DNA of 64,000 nucleotides from Bathymodiolus brooksi (taxonomy: Eukaryota > Mollusca > Bivalvia > Mytilida > Modiolidae). Position 1 is the stretch's first letter. Every line of letters begins with the position of its first letter. The DNA is taken from positions 33,639,103-33,703,102 of the forward strand of contig OY804575.1 of NCBI GenBank assembly GCA_963680875.1. The letters run 5' to 3'. Positions 43,291 to 55,208 of this stretch are shown one piece after another. A program made the translations under genes and the position numbers. The notes under the pieces were generated by a model. It worked only from the letters and a program-made list of their open reading frames with translations, was not told the DNA's origin and searched no databases.

Positions 43291-45357
43291 TGACCAGCTA
43301 TATGTGATATGTATATCGTAGATATTCATCCTAGAGTGTACATAGCGCCAGCAATGTTGCGTGTCCTTAATTTTAATTTCATGTGGCATTGTCTGTGAAA
43401 TATACATAAAACATTTGGTCCATACTTTTGCATGTTACAGATCAAACATAATTGTTTTTCAAGTTGTTTATTCTGGATTATATTTGTTTGACGACCACGT
43501 GCTATCTAATATTAACCTCATGTTCCACACATCATCAACTTACCTCAGGTTTTAATGTGTAAGTACCCTTCAGAGTATCCTTACGTATTTGGTTTGATTG
43601 ATTGATGTTTAACGTCAAAGAAGCAGTATTCATGAGAAGAACAGCTTACAAGCAATAAATCGTGTAAGTTAAATGATGGGATGAGCTTATTGGTGGATGT
43701 CGGTAATGCCGCTAAATTATGGAAAGGGTGTGTGGTGGATAAGGTCGGATTATTTTGCATTGCTACCAGAAGCCCTTAAGCACGAGGCACTCATTTAAGT
43801 CCTACCTCCACAAGCTAGTTGTATATTTGACACCTCAACTCCACATAATAAGCTAGGATGTCACTTTCGAATATTGTGTACCCGCTGTGCAGACACTAGT
43901 TCCTATCTCTGTATCAACAATTAGCTTGTTTCCGAATACTACAATATGTACTTTTATATTTATGTTATTTTGTAGTCTGTTCATTAAATGAATAAATAAG
44001 TTTGTAATATTTCTGTACCCGAGGTGAATCGGTTAAATCATATTTTTCATCGGAAAATTCACTCATCTTTAAATGCATACAACATTAATTATTGTATCTG
44101 GTGTAACTTGTGATATATATAAAAAATGTGTTTGAAAGACAGTCCGGAAATCACGCGATAATTTCAAGTCAGCTGTTGGTATGTAGGCGATTACACGCCA
44201 ACCAATTAAATTACAGGACAAAAAGCAAATTCCTAATACAGGAATGTCAATACATAAGTAATCAATGCAAATCCCCCAGACAGTACTGACAATGACTAAT
44301 ATGAAAATATATTAAGAGCGGGGGTAGTACATATCAGTGATCGCTTCATTTTCACCTACGTTAAATTAAATCTCATATTAAAGGCATACAGGCTGTCAGA
44401 ATTGAATTTTTTTGTTTATATTAAAAGTTGCCAATATTCGATGTTTTATACTAATAAAATGTTCTGAACAAGAAGCCAGGTTTAAAAAATATGTCATAAT
44501 GTCGTAATTAGTGAAAAGAATTCGAATGTCTGTTGGTAAAATCGCCATTAACACGACCTAATTATAAGTATGCTGCTTTTCCGAAGTTTGTCGAATACTG
44601 ATAACTGCTATTAATAACCAGGAAGCATGTTGCATGTAAATTCGTTAGAATTCATATAATTTAAGAAATATATATATGAAATTGGATCCCGCGGTAATCA
44701 GTTAATATTATGTAATGGTATTTAGTAAGAATGACACTTAAAATCGGAAATACGTGATGAAATCAATAAAAACAAACCCAAACGCTGCAAAGGGGCCCGA
44801 TAAAGGGAACATTGCAAACAAATTGTATTACATATTATTAACAACACTTGAGTTGTCTTGTTTATTTTTTTAGGCAAAAAACAGACATGAAGCATAAAGC
44901 ATAAAGCATACAAGTTTTATTTAAAGTCGGAGTTTTTACAAAACATATAACATAAGCTCTGTAGAGCTTTTTACCGATATGAATATAACAATAGACAAAA
45001 CATATTATGACAGAAGGCATACAAACATTTGCAGATTACAGACAAACATACAAAGCAAAGCATTACATAAATAGCTTAAACATGTTAATGAAGTACTAAA
45101 ACTAGCACAAGAAAATAAAAAAGCACTAGGCAAAATGAATAAGTACATGTAGCATGAGCAACTGAACTAAGTAAGAGCATACAAATAATTGCATATTACA
45201 GAAAAGCATACAAAGCAAAGCAGTACATCAATAAAAGCCATGCATATTATATTAGCCACTAAAACTAGCAAAATAAAAATAAAAATGAAAGCACTAAGCA
45301 AAATGAATAAGTATATGTAGCATGAGTAAGAATGAACTGAATAAGAGCATACTTTTA

Positions 45358-45804
45358 AGATTTACAAAAGCCACACCTGCATGAGCCACCACTCCATGAA
45401 TTAATTAAACTTTTGAACTGACTTAAACTAGAAACCTTCCGCAATGCATTAGGTAGCTCATTCTAGAGTGTGGCACCTATATATCTAAAAGAATGTAAAC
45501 CATGATAAGTTGTTCTCACCTGGGGTACTTCTTCTGTATTTGTTTTCCTAAAAGAATAGCAACTGTCTTTATATACAAATACATCATTTAAATACATTAT
45601 ACTTTTTTTATTCAAAATTTTGTAAACTTCAATTGCCATTGTTCTAAGGCGTCTGATCTTTAATGTTGATAATCTTGATTTATTTAACAGGTCTTCATAT
45701 GAACTACTATAATCTTCATAAATAAATCTGAGGGCCCTTTCTTGAATTTTTTCAATTTTTCTGGTATTGGTCTCACCACACAAAAATGTCAAACAATTGG
45801 GCAA
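45358..45804 (-). pseudogene. LINE ORF2 C-terminal part
   Basis: It reads CGETNTRKIEKIQERALRFI, RLRTMAIEVYKIL and LHSFRYIGATL, then a TAG where a Trp is normal, then NELPNALRKVSSLSQFKSL and SCRCGFCKS. This is the typical end of CR1-like LINE polyproteins. Confidence 0.7.
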
Positions 45805-46175
45805 TAATTAAAATTACTCATTATAAAAGAAAAAGATATAGTTAATCTACCTAATTTTGTTAAATGTTTACCTATACGTTTTAATACATTTAATTGTCTT
45901 GAAGCTTTTTTACATATATTTGAGATATGAGAGTTGAATTTTAGTTGACAAGCTATTGTGACACCCAGCAACTTGACTTCTTTTTCACAATCAATTTTGT
46001 TTCCATCCAAATTAAAACTAATACTTTCATTTGAAGTTTTTGAACCAATGGCAATTGCCTGGAATTTATCTGGGTTTGCTTTCATCTGGTTGTGGGAAAG
46101 CCAACGAATTAAATTTAAACTATCCTTTTCCAAAACATCCACAACCTTATTCAATTCTGTGTCTGAGTATGACAA
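45789..46175 (-). pseudogene. LINE reverse transcriptase, thumb region
   Basis: The frame starts right after the YAHD box with LSYSDTEL and includes LNLIRWLSHNQMKANPDKFQ, EVKLLGVTI and FNSHISNICKKASRQLNVLK, the usual LINE thumb motifs. A frameshift near 45800 separates it from the C-terminal part. Confidence 0.75.
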
Positions 46176-46313
46176 TGTATTGTCATGAGCATAGTTATAT
46201 AAAATCTTTCTTCTACAAACTTAAAAATGTCATTTAAAAATATTTAAACAATACAGGGTCAGGTATTGAACCTTGTAGCACACCTTTATAGATATTTTTC
46301 CAAGTACTAAAAT

Positions 46314-46748
46314 CTACACCAACTTATGCACGCTGTTTCCTTTCAGATAAATAACAATACGCAAAATGTACATTAAATTTAATGCTGACTTAGACAATCC
46401 ATATGCTTCAAGTTTTAAAATCAAAAGATCATGAGGTAGGTAGTTGAAGGCCTTCGAGAGATTCATAAGCACTGCAGCTGTATACTGATTACAATCAATG
46501 GCTTTTTTCCAATCTTCAATAATTTTCAACAGTGCAGTGTTGCAGCCAAAACCTGGTCTAAATGCAGATAAAAAAGGTTGAAATATATTTTCAAAATAAT
46601 GTGAAAGTTGTTCATATATGGCTTTCTCGAAGAACTTCGACACCACTGGTAGTATACTGACAGGTCTATAGTTACCAACCTCCAGTTGGCTGTTCTTTTT
46701 ATGGAGGGGTACAACCTGTGTCTCTAAGTTTGTTTGGAAATGAGGCAT
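46314..46748 (-). pseudogene. LINE reverse transcriptase, palm, catalytic residues lost
   Basis: Residues 26-31 are NYRPVS and 36-60 the conserved VSKFFEKAIYEQLSHYF region. The first catalytic box, normally DLSKAFD in this class, reads MNLSKAFN (95-102), with both Asp changed to Asn. The second box, normally YADD, reads YAHD at 46182-46193, just outside this open frame. The enzyme would be inactive. Confidence 0.75.
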
Positions 46749-46928
46749 TTTCTATTGTTTTGTTTACAAGCATTGTAATAGGTTTACTAACAATCGGTTT
46801 GGCGATTTTCAAAATTTTTAAAGAAATACCATATTTGTCAGTGGCTTTGTTGACATTAATTTGATCTTATTTGTTTTTCTACATATGAAATATCAATAGA
46901 TTCAAAATTTAATTTGTTTTGTGAGTAG

Positions 46929-47633
46929 TTAGTTATGTTCTGAAATTACCTTTACGCTGGGATGTTCCTGATTTACAGCACAGCTGTCTTTTCCAATGTC
47001 CTTAGCTACATTAACAAAACATTCATTAAATGTTTCAGCTACCTCAGTTTGATCATTTACAATTCTATCGTCATCTGTTAAAATAATATTGTTTTCAAAA
47101 TAGCTATCTTTGTTTGTGATAAATGGCTTAATGGTTGGCCAGAAATCTTTTTGCTTTGGTCCACCGACACATCTTTCTATAAAATATTCCCTTATTGATT
47201 TTCTTTTGATTTTATTGACAAGATTTCTTTGTGTTCTGTATTTTTCCCAGTTGTCTCTTGATCTTATTTTGTTATATTTGTTAAAAAGCATTTTTTTCTT
47301 GAATATTGCATGTCTTAGTTCCTGGTTCGTGTATGGAGCTGGATGTTGTGTGCTCTTGCGTTTTTTCAAGGGTATGTGTTTGTTTACAACATCTAAGAAG
47401 GATGATTCAAAAGTTTCATATGTCTTATGCATATCTTTGTTGTCATCATTTATTATTTGCTCGTCAAGTTTAGCATTATCTAGATCTTGTATGAATACTT
47501 CATAATTGAATTGTTTGTAGCTTCTGTATGTTTTATAAGGTTTTTTTAAGGATGGAGTATTACCCTTGATTTGAACCGCAATCAAATTATGAACATCGCT
47601 TAAATCACAGCCGAAATTCATTACGTTTTGCAA
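46929..47633 (-). pseudogene. LINE endonuclease end and EN-RT linker
   Basis: A 234-codon open frame starts in the endonuclease domain (GCDLSDVHNLIAVQIKG carries the conserved Asp-His pair), then crosses a basic linker (KKPYKTYRSYKQFNYEVFIQ; LKKRKSTQHPAPYTNQELRH) to TFNECFVNVAKDIG, which always precedes the RT domain in this LINE class. The upstream endonuclease part is split by stops. Confidence 0.7.
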
Positions 47634-47887
47634 AAGAGATTTTCTATTTGTTATTATATATCAATAAGGGTAGGATCTGCACCTTTTGTGAAACATGTAG
47701 CACATTTTACAATATTTTCTAGGTCACAAATATCAGACATTGGTCAACGGTATACAATTTGATCTGACAAAAGGTCATAATTTAGGTCACCAAGAATCAG
47801 CAAATTATCATATTTTACTGACATTTGATCGTAGGATTTTACAAAGTCATTAAGTTCATTATTTTAGTCTCTAATTTAAAAGAGATA

Positions 47888-48121
47888 TCATTTTCTCCTG
47901 AAAAATACAATATATAAAAAACTACGATGCAATTCCACTGTCAAAATACGATTCGGACGAAAAAAAGATACTAAATTATGCTTACGTGTTGAAAAATGGA
48001 GTAGGTCGGTATAACATCTTTTTTTGATTTTTACACAAAGCTTGCTGAATCCTCCTTTTTGTGTCGTTTTCGTATGGAATCCGTCAATGTTTTCGTTCTT
48101 CCACGATTCGATTTGTGCCAT
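47888..48121 (-). other. Short open frame inside the TTAA element, unknown
   Basis: An ATG-started frame of 77 codons (MAQIESWKNENIDGF onward) lies between the right terminus of the 4-kb element and the LINE. It is lysine-rich with no recognised domain. It could be the first exon of a lost transposase, or chance. Confidence 0.25.
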
Positions 48122-48673
48122 ATGCTTTCTTCATCAACAAACAATTTCGCACATGCGCAGACGCTTTCCCGAATGAGTTCACTGTCAGGTCGTATGAATA
48201 TACTGGATTCAAGAAAATAAAACAGCGACGTATTTTCTTCGTTCTAGGCTATTTACGTATGATATTATGAAAACATTTCACCTGCAATTAGTATAAAACA
48301 TCGAATATTGGCAACTTTTAATATAAAAAAAAATTCAATTCTGACAGCCTGTATGCCTTTAATTGTATCCTTTTATATTCAACTTATTTATATTTCATTC
48401 TTGACTCGATCAAATATGTAAATATTGTATCCCAGGCTTGTCTATATTTCCAATTCAGACACAAATCGTTTGTTCAATATAAAAGGGTTTCCTATCACAT
48501 GGGTTAACCTGACCCTGCTTTTAAGTAACATCTATTGGTATCATTTAACGAAATAAAACTCGATAAACATTTGAATTACAATTTTAAAGACCTGACTTCC
48601 GAATTTTAGCTAGTCAACAGTTGTTTATAAATTAAATAATGACTTGAAGAAAAAAAGGACATATGTCGATAAA

Positions 48674-48776
48674 GGTAATAACAAAATTACCGAACTCCGA
48701 ACAATCTTACAAAGGGAAAGTCAAAACTCATAATTATATAAACAGACAAAATCAGTCAACAACCGGAAAACTGTGA
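48674..48776. repeat. 103-bp dispersed repeat, copy 2
   Basis: Matches 17142-17244 in the same orientation with one visible difference (CTTACAAAG versus CTTATAAAG). Nothing else from the Penelope-like copy accompanies it here, so the unit seems able to exist alone. Confidence 0.85.
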
Positions 48777-48779
48777 TAT

Positions 48780-50185
48780 TAAAATCCAGCTTATTAAATA
48801 TTTTAGAGACCACAAAGCATTGCCTTTTTAAAAATTGTGATTTAGAATATTCTAGTGAAAATATGGTTTTAATCATGTTATTTCCATTTTCCAGAGCAAT
48901 GTGTCTGAGTCCTCCTCAAAGTGTTTTGTCTCCGGAACTCATAGACATTACTGAAACACAAAATGTATGAATTTCCTTGTTCAATATTTGAGGTACCTAA
49001 AATTGTTCTATCAAAAAAGCTCGTATTTCTCTAACGAAGATTGCCCCCAAACTGTCTGACGCAGAGTACCGAACCTAAGAATAGATGTTCAAGTCAAGAG
49101 ACGATCCGAATACAATAACAACAGCAATACAAACAGAAGGGTAAAACAAAGCAAAACAACAACAACTCTGCAAAGTCGAATTCCTACAATTGATTTATCG
49201 ATTTTTATTTGACATCAAGTAGGCAGCATTTCATATATCTGTGTGGGGGAACAATTTAATAACAAAACATTATTCAGCTAAAAATTTACATCTGGGACGA
49301 GCCTGTGGACAGATGTTTTGATGTCAAAAGGAAAATGGAAGTTGATGGATAGTATGGAAAAGTTTAGCCTTGCCTAGGGCCATCAACGACCATTTCTCGC
49401 ACACGTTTGCTCATTAGTAGCTGTAACAGTTTGTCTTTTACATACAAGGAGCTCTTCTATCACAACACCAATGATTCCTTTATTGTTAGTGGGGTTGTAG
49501 TCCATAGCTAATAAACTATGTCCCATTTCTATACCATTGGATCACATGGAGGTGATTTTCTATAAAAATTGGAATAAAATATAAGTAATCTGGAAGTTTG
49601 AAAAATAGGGTAAATTCTGACAAAACGAGTTTTGATAGCATGTTAATGTGACACTTAGTTCATAATAAAACAGCAGTTTTTAAATCAAATAGAATTTGAT
49701 AAATACGGTTTCAATCAATGTGATTTCAAAATGAACACATTTAGCCTTCTGTTTATTTGATATAATCTATAAGCATTTACGGACACATAAAAAGTTACAA
49801 TAAATATATTTATGTTTACTTAAACTTTCAAATACATCTTAATCTACAAAATGCTTCTCCATATTCCTTATCCATTGATTATTTATATTGTTCTTAACAT
49901 AATCAGTAGTCGAAATGCTTCCTCTGACTTAATTTACTCTCCTCGAATAAACCAATAGACTATCAGTAGGATATCAGCAAAACACCATCACTACACTGTA
50001 CACAACATGTAAACAAACACGATTTATACTGAAGATGACATTCTTCTTTTCATAATCCGAGGAACTACTTTTTTATTATTGCATTTGGTGAATTAATGGC
50101 GATCAATGGTCAGTTTTCGTATTTCAGATTTACTGTTCATAATTAGATAAGTTGCTATAATCTGAGAATACCAAACATAGTATGT
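48780..50185. other. Non-coding stretch, nothing firmly recognised
   Basis: The frame at 48773-48970 ends after a TTTTCCAG with MCLSPPQSVLSPELIDITET and could be a terminal exon, but no partner exon or family is recognised. Confidence 0.35.
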
Positions 50186-50189
50186 TGGT

Positions 50190-50345
50190 TTAACTCCTCC
50201 TGTTGTAATGTAAATATTGTATGTATATGTATTTGTGTATCTCTTATTTATTTGTCATGTATGTGTTGTGTTGTATTTTTATATGTAACTTCTCTATACC
50301 ATTGTAATGTATGGTTTATTTGAGAATAAAGATTCTTAGTCTTAG
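50190..50345 (+). repeat. Possible LINE 3' tail
   Basis: The text GTATATGTATTTGTGTATC, then ACCATTGTAATGTATGG and GAGAATAAAGATTCTTAGTC looks like the 3' untranslated end of a LINE with a short terminal repeat (CTTAGT). No coding part is attached, which fits 5' truncation. Confidence 0.3.
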
Positions 50346-50569
50346 TTTAGTATTTGTATAAACATACTAGCCATCAAATAAATCTATAGTAACATTAATA
50401 ATGCATGATATATGGGCTGGAATAACACCCAGTATAAACTTCACCGCTGATCTCTACCTTGATTTATTTTAAATATCCGCGCTTGAACGGTAGTTTGATT
50501 TGCATCTGGCTTTCAAATAAGTGCCATCACTATTTTCGAATGCCGCCGTGGCATGGAAGCTTCATATGT

Positions 50570-50640
50570 GGTGAAGTTTATCAGAGATTTGTGGCAGGTC
50601 GGTGGTTTTCTTCACAAATAAAACTTACAACCACGATGTA
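50570..50640 (-). repeat. Dispersed repeat (GGTGGAGGAAACCCG family), inverted fragment
   Basis: GGCAGGTCGGTGGTTTTCTT then ACAAATAAAACTTACAACCA is the inverse of the block at 13970-14040. Confidence 0.5.
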
Positions 50641-51717
50641 ACTGGTATATGATTTGTAAGTAACGTATCAAAACCCTTAAACAAACAATATTTCGATAGC
50701 ACTAGATAACCTACATACGACCCCATGTACTTTTAATTTGATAATTTAAACCAACGTTTTAGATATCTGTTATTGAGTGGGATACTGATTATTTTTCATT
50801 TCATGTCATTTTTTGTGTTATTTGTCTGACATTTTTTTACTTCACCGTAATTTGTCATAAATCCAGTGATACGTGTTAAAAAGGAGTGTAATTTGATTAC
50901 CAATAAATAACATAACTTTCTGTAAATATATATACTGATAAGTATTGTCAGTCAGCGAACCTCTTAACCATATTCACACAACTTAAACATGTAAAAAAAA
51001 AAAAAAAGCACTTGCACCTTTACACTTCATTTGTTTGTCTCTTTTTATTTTTTTTTCTTGCTAAAGCACACCAAATAACATTGACAACGACTGATTAACA
51101 CTTGATTAATTCTCAATACATTTCCGATATTTCCCCCCAATTTTTGATACAAACAGTGATGCGCAGACTTATAAAACATGTCAACATCAACAAAAAATGC
51201 AGGGTGTGTACACTTTTTCCGTTCGTTTTTTTAGTTATTGTTCTTGATTTTTTTTTTATTTTTACATCGATGAAAAGAAGAATGATTTATCTTTCTTTTG
51301 ATACCAAATTTACATAGAGAAACATTTATTTTTCACAATGATGTCGCCCTCAGAATCGTTAGGTATGTAGACTTATAATACGACGCTGTACTTGTTCTAC
51401 GCATGTTTTGTATTGCTATGCACAACTCGAGTCAATTCAGTTTTGGGCATTCCTTTACAAAGGACAAAATAACGTCATCGTTGACAATGCTGTAGTCTAA
51501 CGTTTCTCTAGTCCCTGTTACTGTTGTAGCAACTTCCACAACACACTTTTTGAACATGTCAATCAATCATTGGTTAGCAATGTTGCGTAGGTCCCGTCTG
51601 TCTTCATTGATTGACAATCCCTGAAACCGCAAAAGTTAAGGAAAAAATATGCTTAGATGCGAAATATGTTACTGTAGTAGCATAATGAGATAATCACATT
51701 ATGTGATAAAGTTTGTC

Positions 51718-51815
51718 AGTGACTTGCGGCAGGACGGTGGTTTTCTCCACCAATAAAACTGATCGCCACGAAATAACTGAAATATTATTGAATGTGGCGT
51801 TAAACACCATAGCCC
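51718..51815 (-). repeat. Dispersed repeat (GGTGGAGGAAACCCG family), inverted copy
   Basis: GACTTGCGGCAGGACGGTGG, TTCTCCACCAATAAAACTGA and ATATTATTGAATGTGGCGTT mirror 13925-14040. This is a better preserved copy than that at 50570. Confidence 0.6.
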
Positions 51816-52354
51816 TAACCCTATAGATAAACATTAATTACAACAACGTGAGATTATATCCGACGGGGACGATCATGGGTATCTCTTGTGTTACCTCCTG
51901 GATATCAGGGATTTAACGTATCATTTATTGTATATATGAGCTTATGTTTTGTAGATAACGTGAAAGAATGGAAAATGAATTATTTCTGGCTTCAAAATGA
52001 TATCTTTAATTTAATTTAAAAATTTTTAATTTGTTGTAAACCAGTGTGACGAAATATTGAAAGAAAATTACATGTCATTTTAGGGACAAAATGTGCACCG
52101 TCTGTGGGCCTATAAATTTTTCGTGGTCCAATTCTCATGACATAATTATAATTTTTCATAATTTCAAATATGTATTCCTTTTATAATGTAGAGGTTTTTA
52201 TGAATGACTTTAGGAAACCCCATTGTTAAAGATATCAAATACTCTAGACAAGTATTTTAAATGGTTGTATCTTTAGATGATGTCTTACAGATAAATAAAG
52301 AATATCGCTTTACTTTCAGTATTAAAAAAAATATATCTTATTCAGTGCATACGA

Positions 52355-52510
52355 CACCTTCATCAAGTACACTCAAAGTCCAAAGATTGGAATGCCAAAT
52401 AATCTTAAAAAAGGAAAAAAACATAATATGTTGGGGTATGAACAGGATATGTCTTGTCTATGCTTGATGAATATTAACCTTACTTTTAATATTTTGGAAC
52501 AGGACATTTC
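52355..52510 (+). repeat. Dispersed repeat (CACCTTCATCAAGTACACTC family)
   Basis: This copy has a single CCTTCATCAAGTACACTCAA segment where the locus at 39458-40707 has about 50. It continues AAAGATTGGAATGCC and AACAGGATATG as at 40709-40840. Confidence 0.6.
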
Positions 52511-52979
52511 ATAAATGAATGTATCTTAGTATACATGTATCATTCTTCTCATATTATAGTGAACAGTATATCAGTTATATTCATGATGAGTTCAGAAACA
52601 ATACATTGTGTTAAAGATGGTGCTTGTATATGCTATAGACGGATTGCCACGAGGAAAATGACAATTTTTCAGGGAAACCGCCATCAACCAGACGTTTCAA
52701 AGCGTTACTCGTTAGATTAGGGGCTGCTGCAAATTAACGGTTAGTATAAGGAGTGTGGCATTCTTAAAACACGAGACACTAAGTTACGTTCCGTCCTAAC
52801 AGCAAGTTGTGTATTGTCGCCCAGCACAACCTGCAGAAATAGGATTCATTCTACACCATGAAACTTCCTCAGGGAAAGAGTGGGCATAATCTATGAATGA
52901 TAGTCTAGTACAAAAAGACATCAAAATGTGATATCCACAGAATGATGGCAACCACAACTATAGAAATATTACTTAAAGT

Positions 52980-53325
52980 ACAACTCCTCCCAAAGAGGTT
53001 TTCGCTGCGAGGTACAAATCCTCCGCTGGTCGTGCGGTACAAATCTCGCCATAAATAAGGTCGAAAAGTAAATTGGAGAATGCCACGCCCCTAGAACGGA
53101 AACGACGACTTGCAAAGCAAATGTGTTAGCAACGGTCATTGGTGGATGGTCCCTATGCAACTATAGGCGACCCTATCCATCATCTCCTGTTTTCACTGTG
53201 GTAATTAAGACACCCGGGCCATCCCAGTTACACCTTTATCTACATGATTTAGTTTGTTCTACTCATGAAATAGTTGAAATAATCCTAAATTGACGTTAAA
53301 CAACAATTAATTAAAATCAATTTGA
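52980..53325 (-). repeat. Dispersed repeat (TTAACGTC family), inverted copy
   Basis: It includes GAATGCCACGCCCCTAGAAC, GGTCCCTATGCAACTATAGG and ATTGACGTTAAACAACAATT, the inverse of the family's TTGATTG/TTAACGTC end. Diverged. Confidence 0.45.
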
Positions 53326-53329
53326 TTAA

Positions 53330-53945
53330 TGCACATTATTACTATTTTTACCAGTATGGATTCAGACGCGGGCATTTATCGCCAGTGAATATTAAATCTG
53401 AGACATTGAATACGTTTTTCATTAAAAATATAAAATAAAACAATTACTGCCCCTCGGGCTCAGTGAATATCTTTTGTTTTCAAAAGTCAATAAATCCACA
53501 CATTTACCTCATTAAAAGACAGTAATTGTATAGTATAACACGTTTGACTTTAATTAATCACTTAAATTATTTAAGTAAATATTCGATGTATTTTAGATAT
53601 GATACCTAGCACATGTACATTGTATAATGTTACGTCATATTTGATGTAGGCATTTTGATTTAATTAAAATAATACTAGTTTGAAATCGTATTGTACAATA
53701 ACGTATCATTTCGTCGGGAGACCATGCGTGAATATTTAGTCCTATCCTTTTAAATGTAATCACCTTTGGCGAAGTCGTTATTTCTAGATCAAAATTATAG
53801 GAAATGAATTAACATGGAGGTAAGAATGCATTACCTTTTACATTTCAGCGGAAACACTGCACATTGAAGATGTCAACTTTGTTTTTTTACACATTACCCG
53901 AGAACAATAATACATTGTTTTTATAAGATGGATATTCAGATTGTT
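53330..53945. other. Non-coding AT-rich stretch
   Basis: Nothing recognised in this 600-bp interval. Confidence 0.45.
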
Positions 53946-53950
53946 TAAGA

Positions 53951-54106
53951 AATAATTGATGGAAGCCATATGTATATATTGTTTTTACCATGAGTAGGCC
54001 TTTATGTCACGAAGTTTTACCCCGAGCGTTAGCGAGGGGTAAAAAGCTGACATAAAGGCCTACCCGTGGTAAAAACAATATATACATATGGCTTCCATGA
54101 ATTATT
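53951..54106. repeat. 156-bp palindrome (MITE-like hairpin)
   Basis: The arms GATGGAAGCCATATGTATAT and TATACATATGGCTTCCAT, with TAGGCCTTTATGTCA facing TGACATAAAGGCCTA, are symmetric about 54028. The loop is TTTTACCCCGAGCGTTAGCG followed by AGGGGTAAAA. It fits a miniature inverted-repeat element. Confidence 0.85.
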
Positions 54107-54343
54107 TCGATTATAATATGTAAAAATTTGTAAAATATCGTTATAAATTGTCGATGACGTCATAAATTACAATGGGTGTAGGTATATATTATTTTCACCA
54201 CGGGTTTGAACTCGAAGCGTTTGAAGGACGTCATATTAGAATGAACCGTTTAAAATGTACTAAAAATTAAATCATTATAGGATTAATAATACTTTATAGG
54301 AAATAAAATGACGTTTGCCCCTGCAGATTTCATCTTTGGTGCT

Positions 54344-54651
54344 GTGGCCGTTTTTGAGCGCCACCCTTTTTGTCATAGGCACTTGTTATATCGATCAAGG
54401 AGTCTCTACTGTTAATTTTTTACATTGTTTTTATATTTTATAAAAACACTCCCTGTTCATTGTATATATGTTCTTTTATGTTTTGAAAGAATTACGTCAT
54501 TTAATAAATGACATTAAACTGGATACTGTGTTAACTATCAATAAGCCCTTGACAAAAACTAGCCGAACTGTGGCCAGGGGAAAGGTTTGAAGATTTCCAT
54601 TCTGTACATTTTGTATACCCTTAGTCTGGATGGAACATAAATAATATCTTA
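54344..54651 (+). repeat. 305-bp direct repeat, copy 1
   Basis: From GTGGCCGTTTTTGAGCGCCA to CTGGATGGAACATAAATA this matches 55209-55514 almost base for base. No coding content seen. Confidence 0.92.
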
Positions 54652-55208
54652 TTGGAATTAAAAGAATTTATGTGAGGCAAGACAAGCTATTGTTATGTAA
54701 CCTGATTATGGGTAATTAAGTCACGTGTCTTAATTAGATAAATTAAGTTACTTTTAAATTAATTTAAAAATGTTTAATTTTGGTATATATGGTTTGTTTT
54801 AGGAATTGGTGCAAATAATTACTACTTATTGTTAATTTAAATTAAATCAAAATTTTAGCCAATCAAATGAGTTTGTCACTTTGTGTCATTAATTTATTTA
54901 TAATTAAGCAGGGTGGACGTTAAGTTTATTATCATAATTATTTTTCCCACCTCCATCCCTAACAATTATTATCTCCTCCTTAAAAATAATTTACATACAT
55001 GTATCTTATTTTATCTGTTATTTATATTGATGCCATTTTCATGTATTGTATCTTTGCTTTATTTACATGTAGTTAGTAAGTGGCCATGGTTGAGCGCCAC
55101 CTGTAGCTTAAGCTAACAATTATATTTTCTTTAAAATATTCATCTTTAATTTGTTTTGAGATGCTATTTTTGTGTTTGCATCTCGTCACATCCATGTCTA
55201 TTTAATAA

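Larger units (their letters stand above)
44885..47880 (-). mobile_element. Non-LTR retrotransposon (CR1/jockey-like LINE), degenerate
   Basis: In minus-strand order this holds endonuclease remnants (ILGDLNYDLL near 47.8 kb; LSDVHNLIAVQ near 47.6 kb), the EN-RT linker, reverse transcriptase, thumb and C-terminal part, then a 3' UTR. The 3' UTR has a partial internal duplication of about 160 bp (45016-45345) and ends in three copies of TATGCTT (read on the minus strand) at 44885-44910. The order and sequence character fit CR1/L2/jockey-type LINEs. Frameshifts and mutated active-site residues show that it is dead. Confidence 0.8.
44382..48358. mobile_element. 4-kb element with ~78-bp terminal inverted repeats and TTAA target duplication
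   Basis: The left end begins AGGCATACAGGCTGTCAGAA; the right end is its inverse, ending TTCTGACAGCCTGTATGCCT. The inverted match continues for about 78 bp with a small indel in a T-run (through GTTGCCAATATTCGATG). Both ends are bordered by TTAA (44378-44381 and 48359-48362). TTAA targeting is typical of piggyBac-type transposons, though the termini are not the usual CCC type. No transposase is recognised. A LINE fragment (about 44885-47880) occupies most of the interior, so either the LINE jumped into it or the two moved as one. Confidence 0.8.

Noticed and set aside
48773..48970. Possible terminal exon (MCLSPPQSVLSPELIDITET)
   Set aside because: There is a plausible acceptor and stop, but no partner exon, domain or family; kept only as a note.
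54913..55116. Hydrophobic 67-codon frame
   Set aside because: AT-rich DNA readily gives Ile/Leu/Phe-rich frames; no acceptor, donor or homologous motif is seen.
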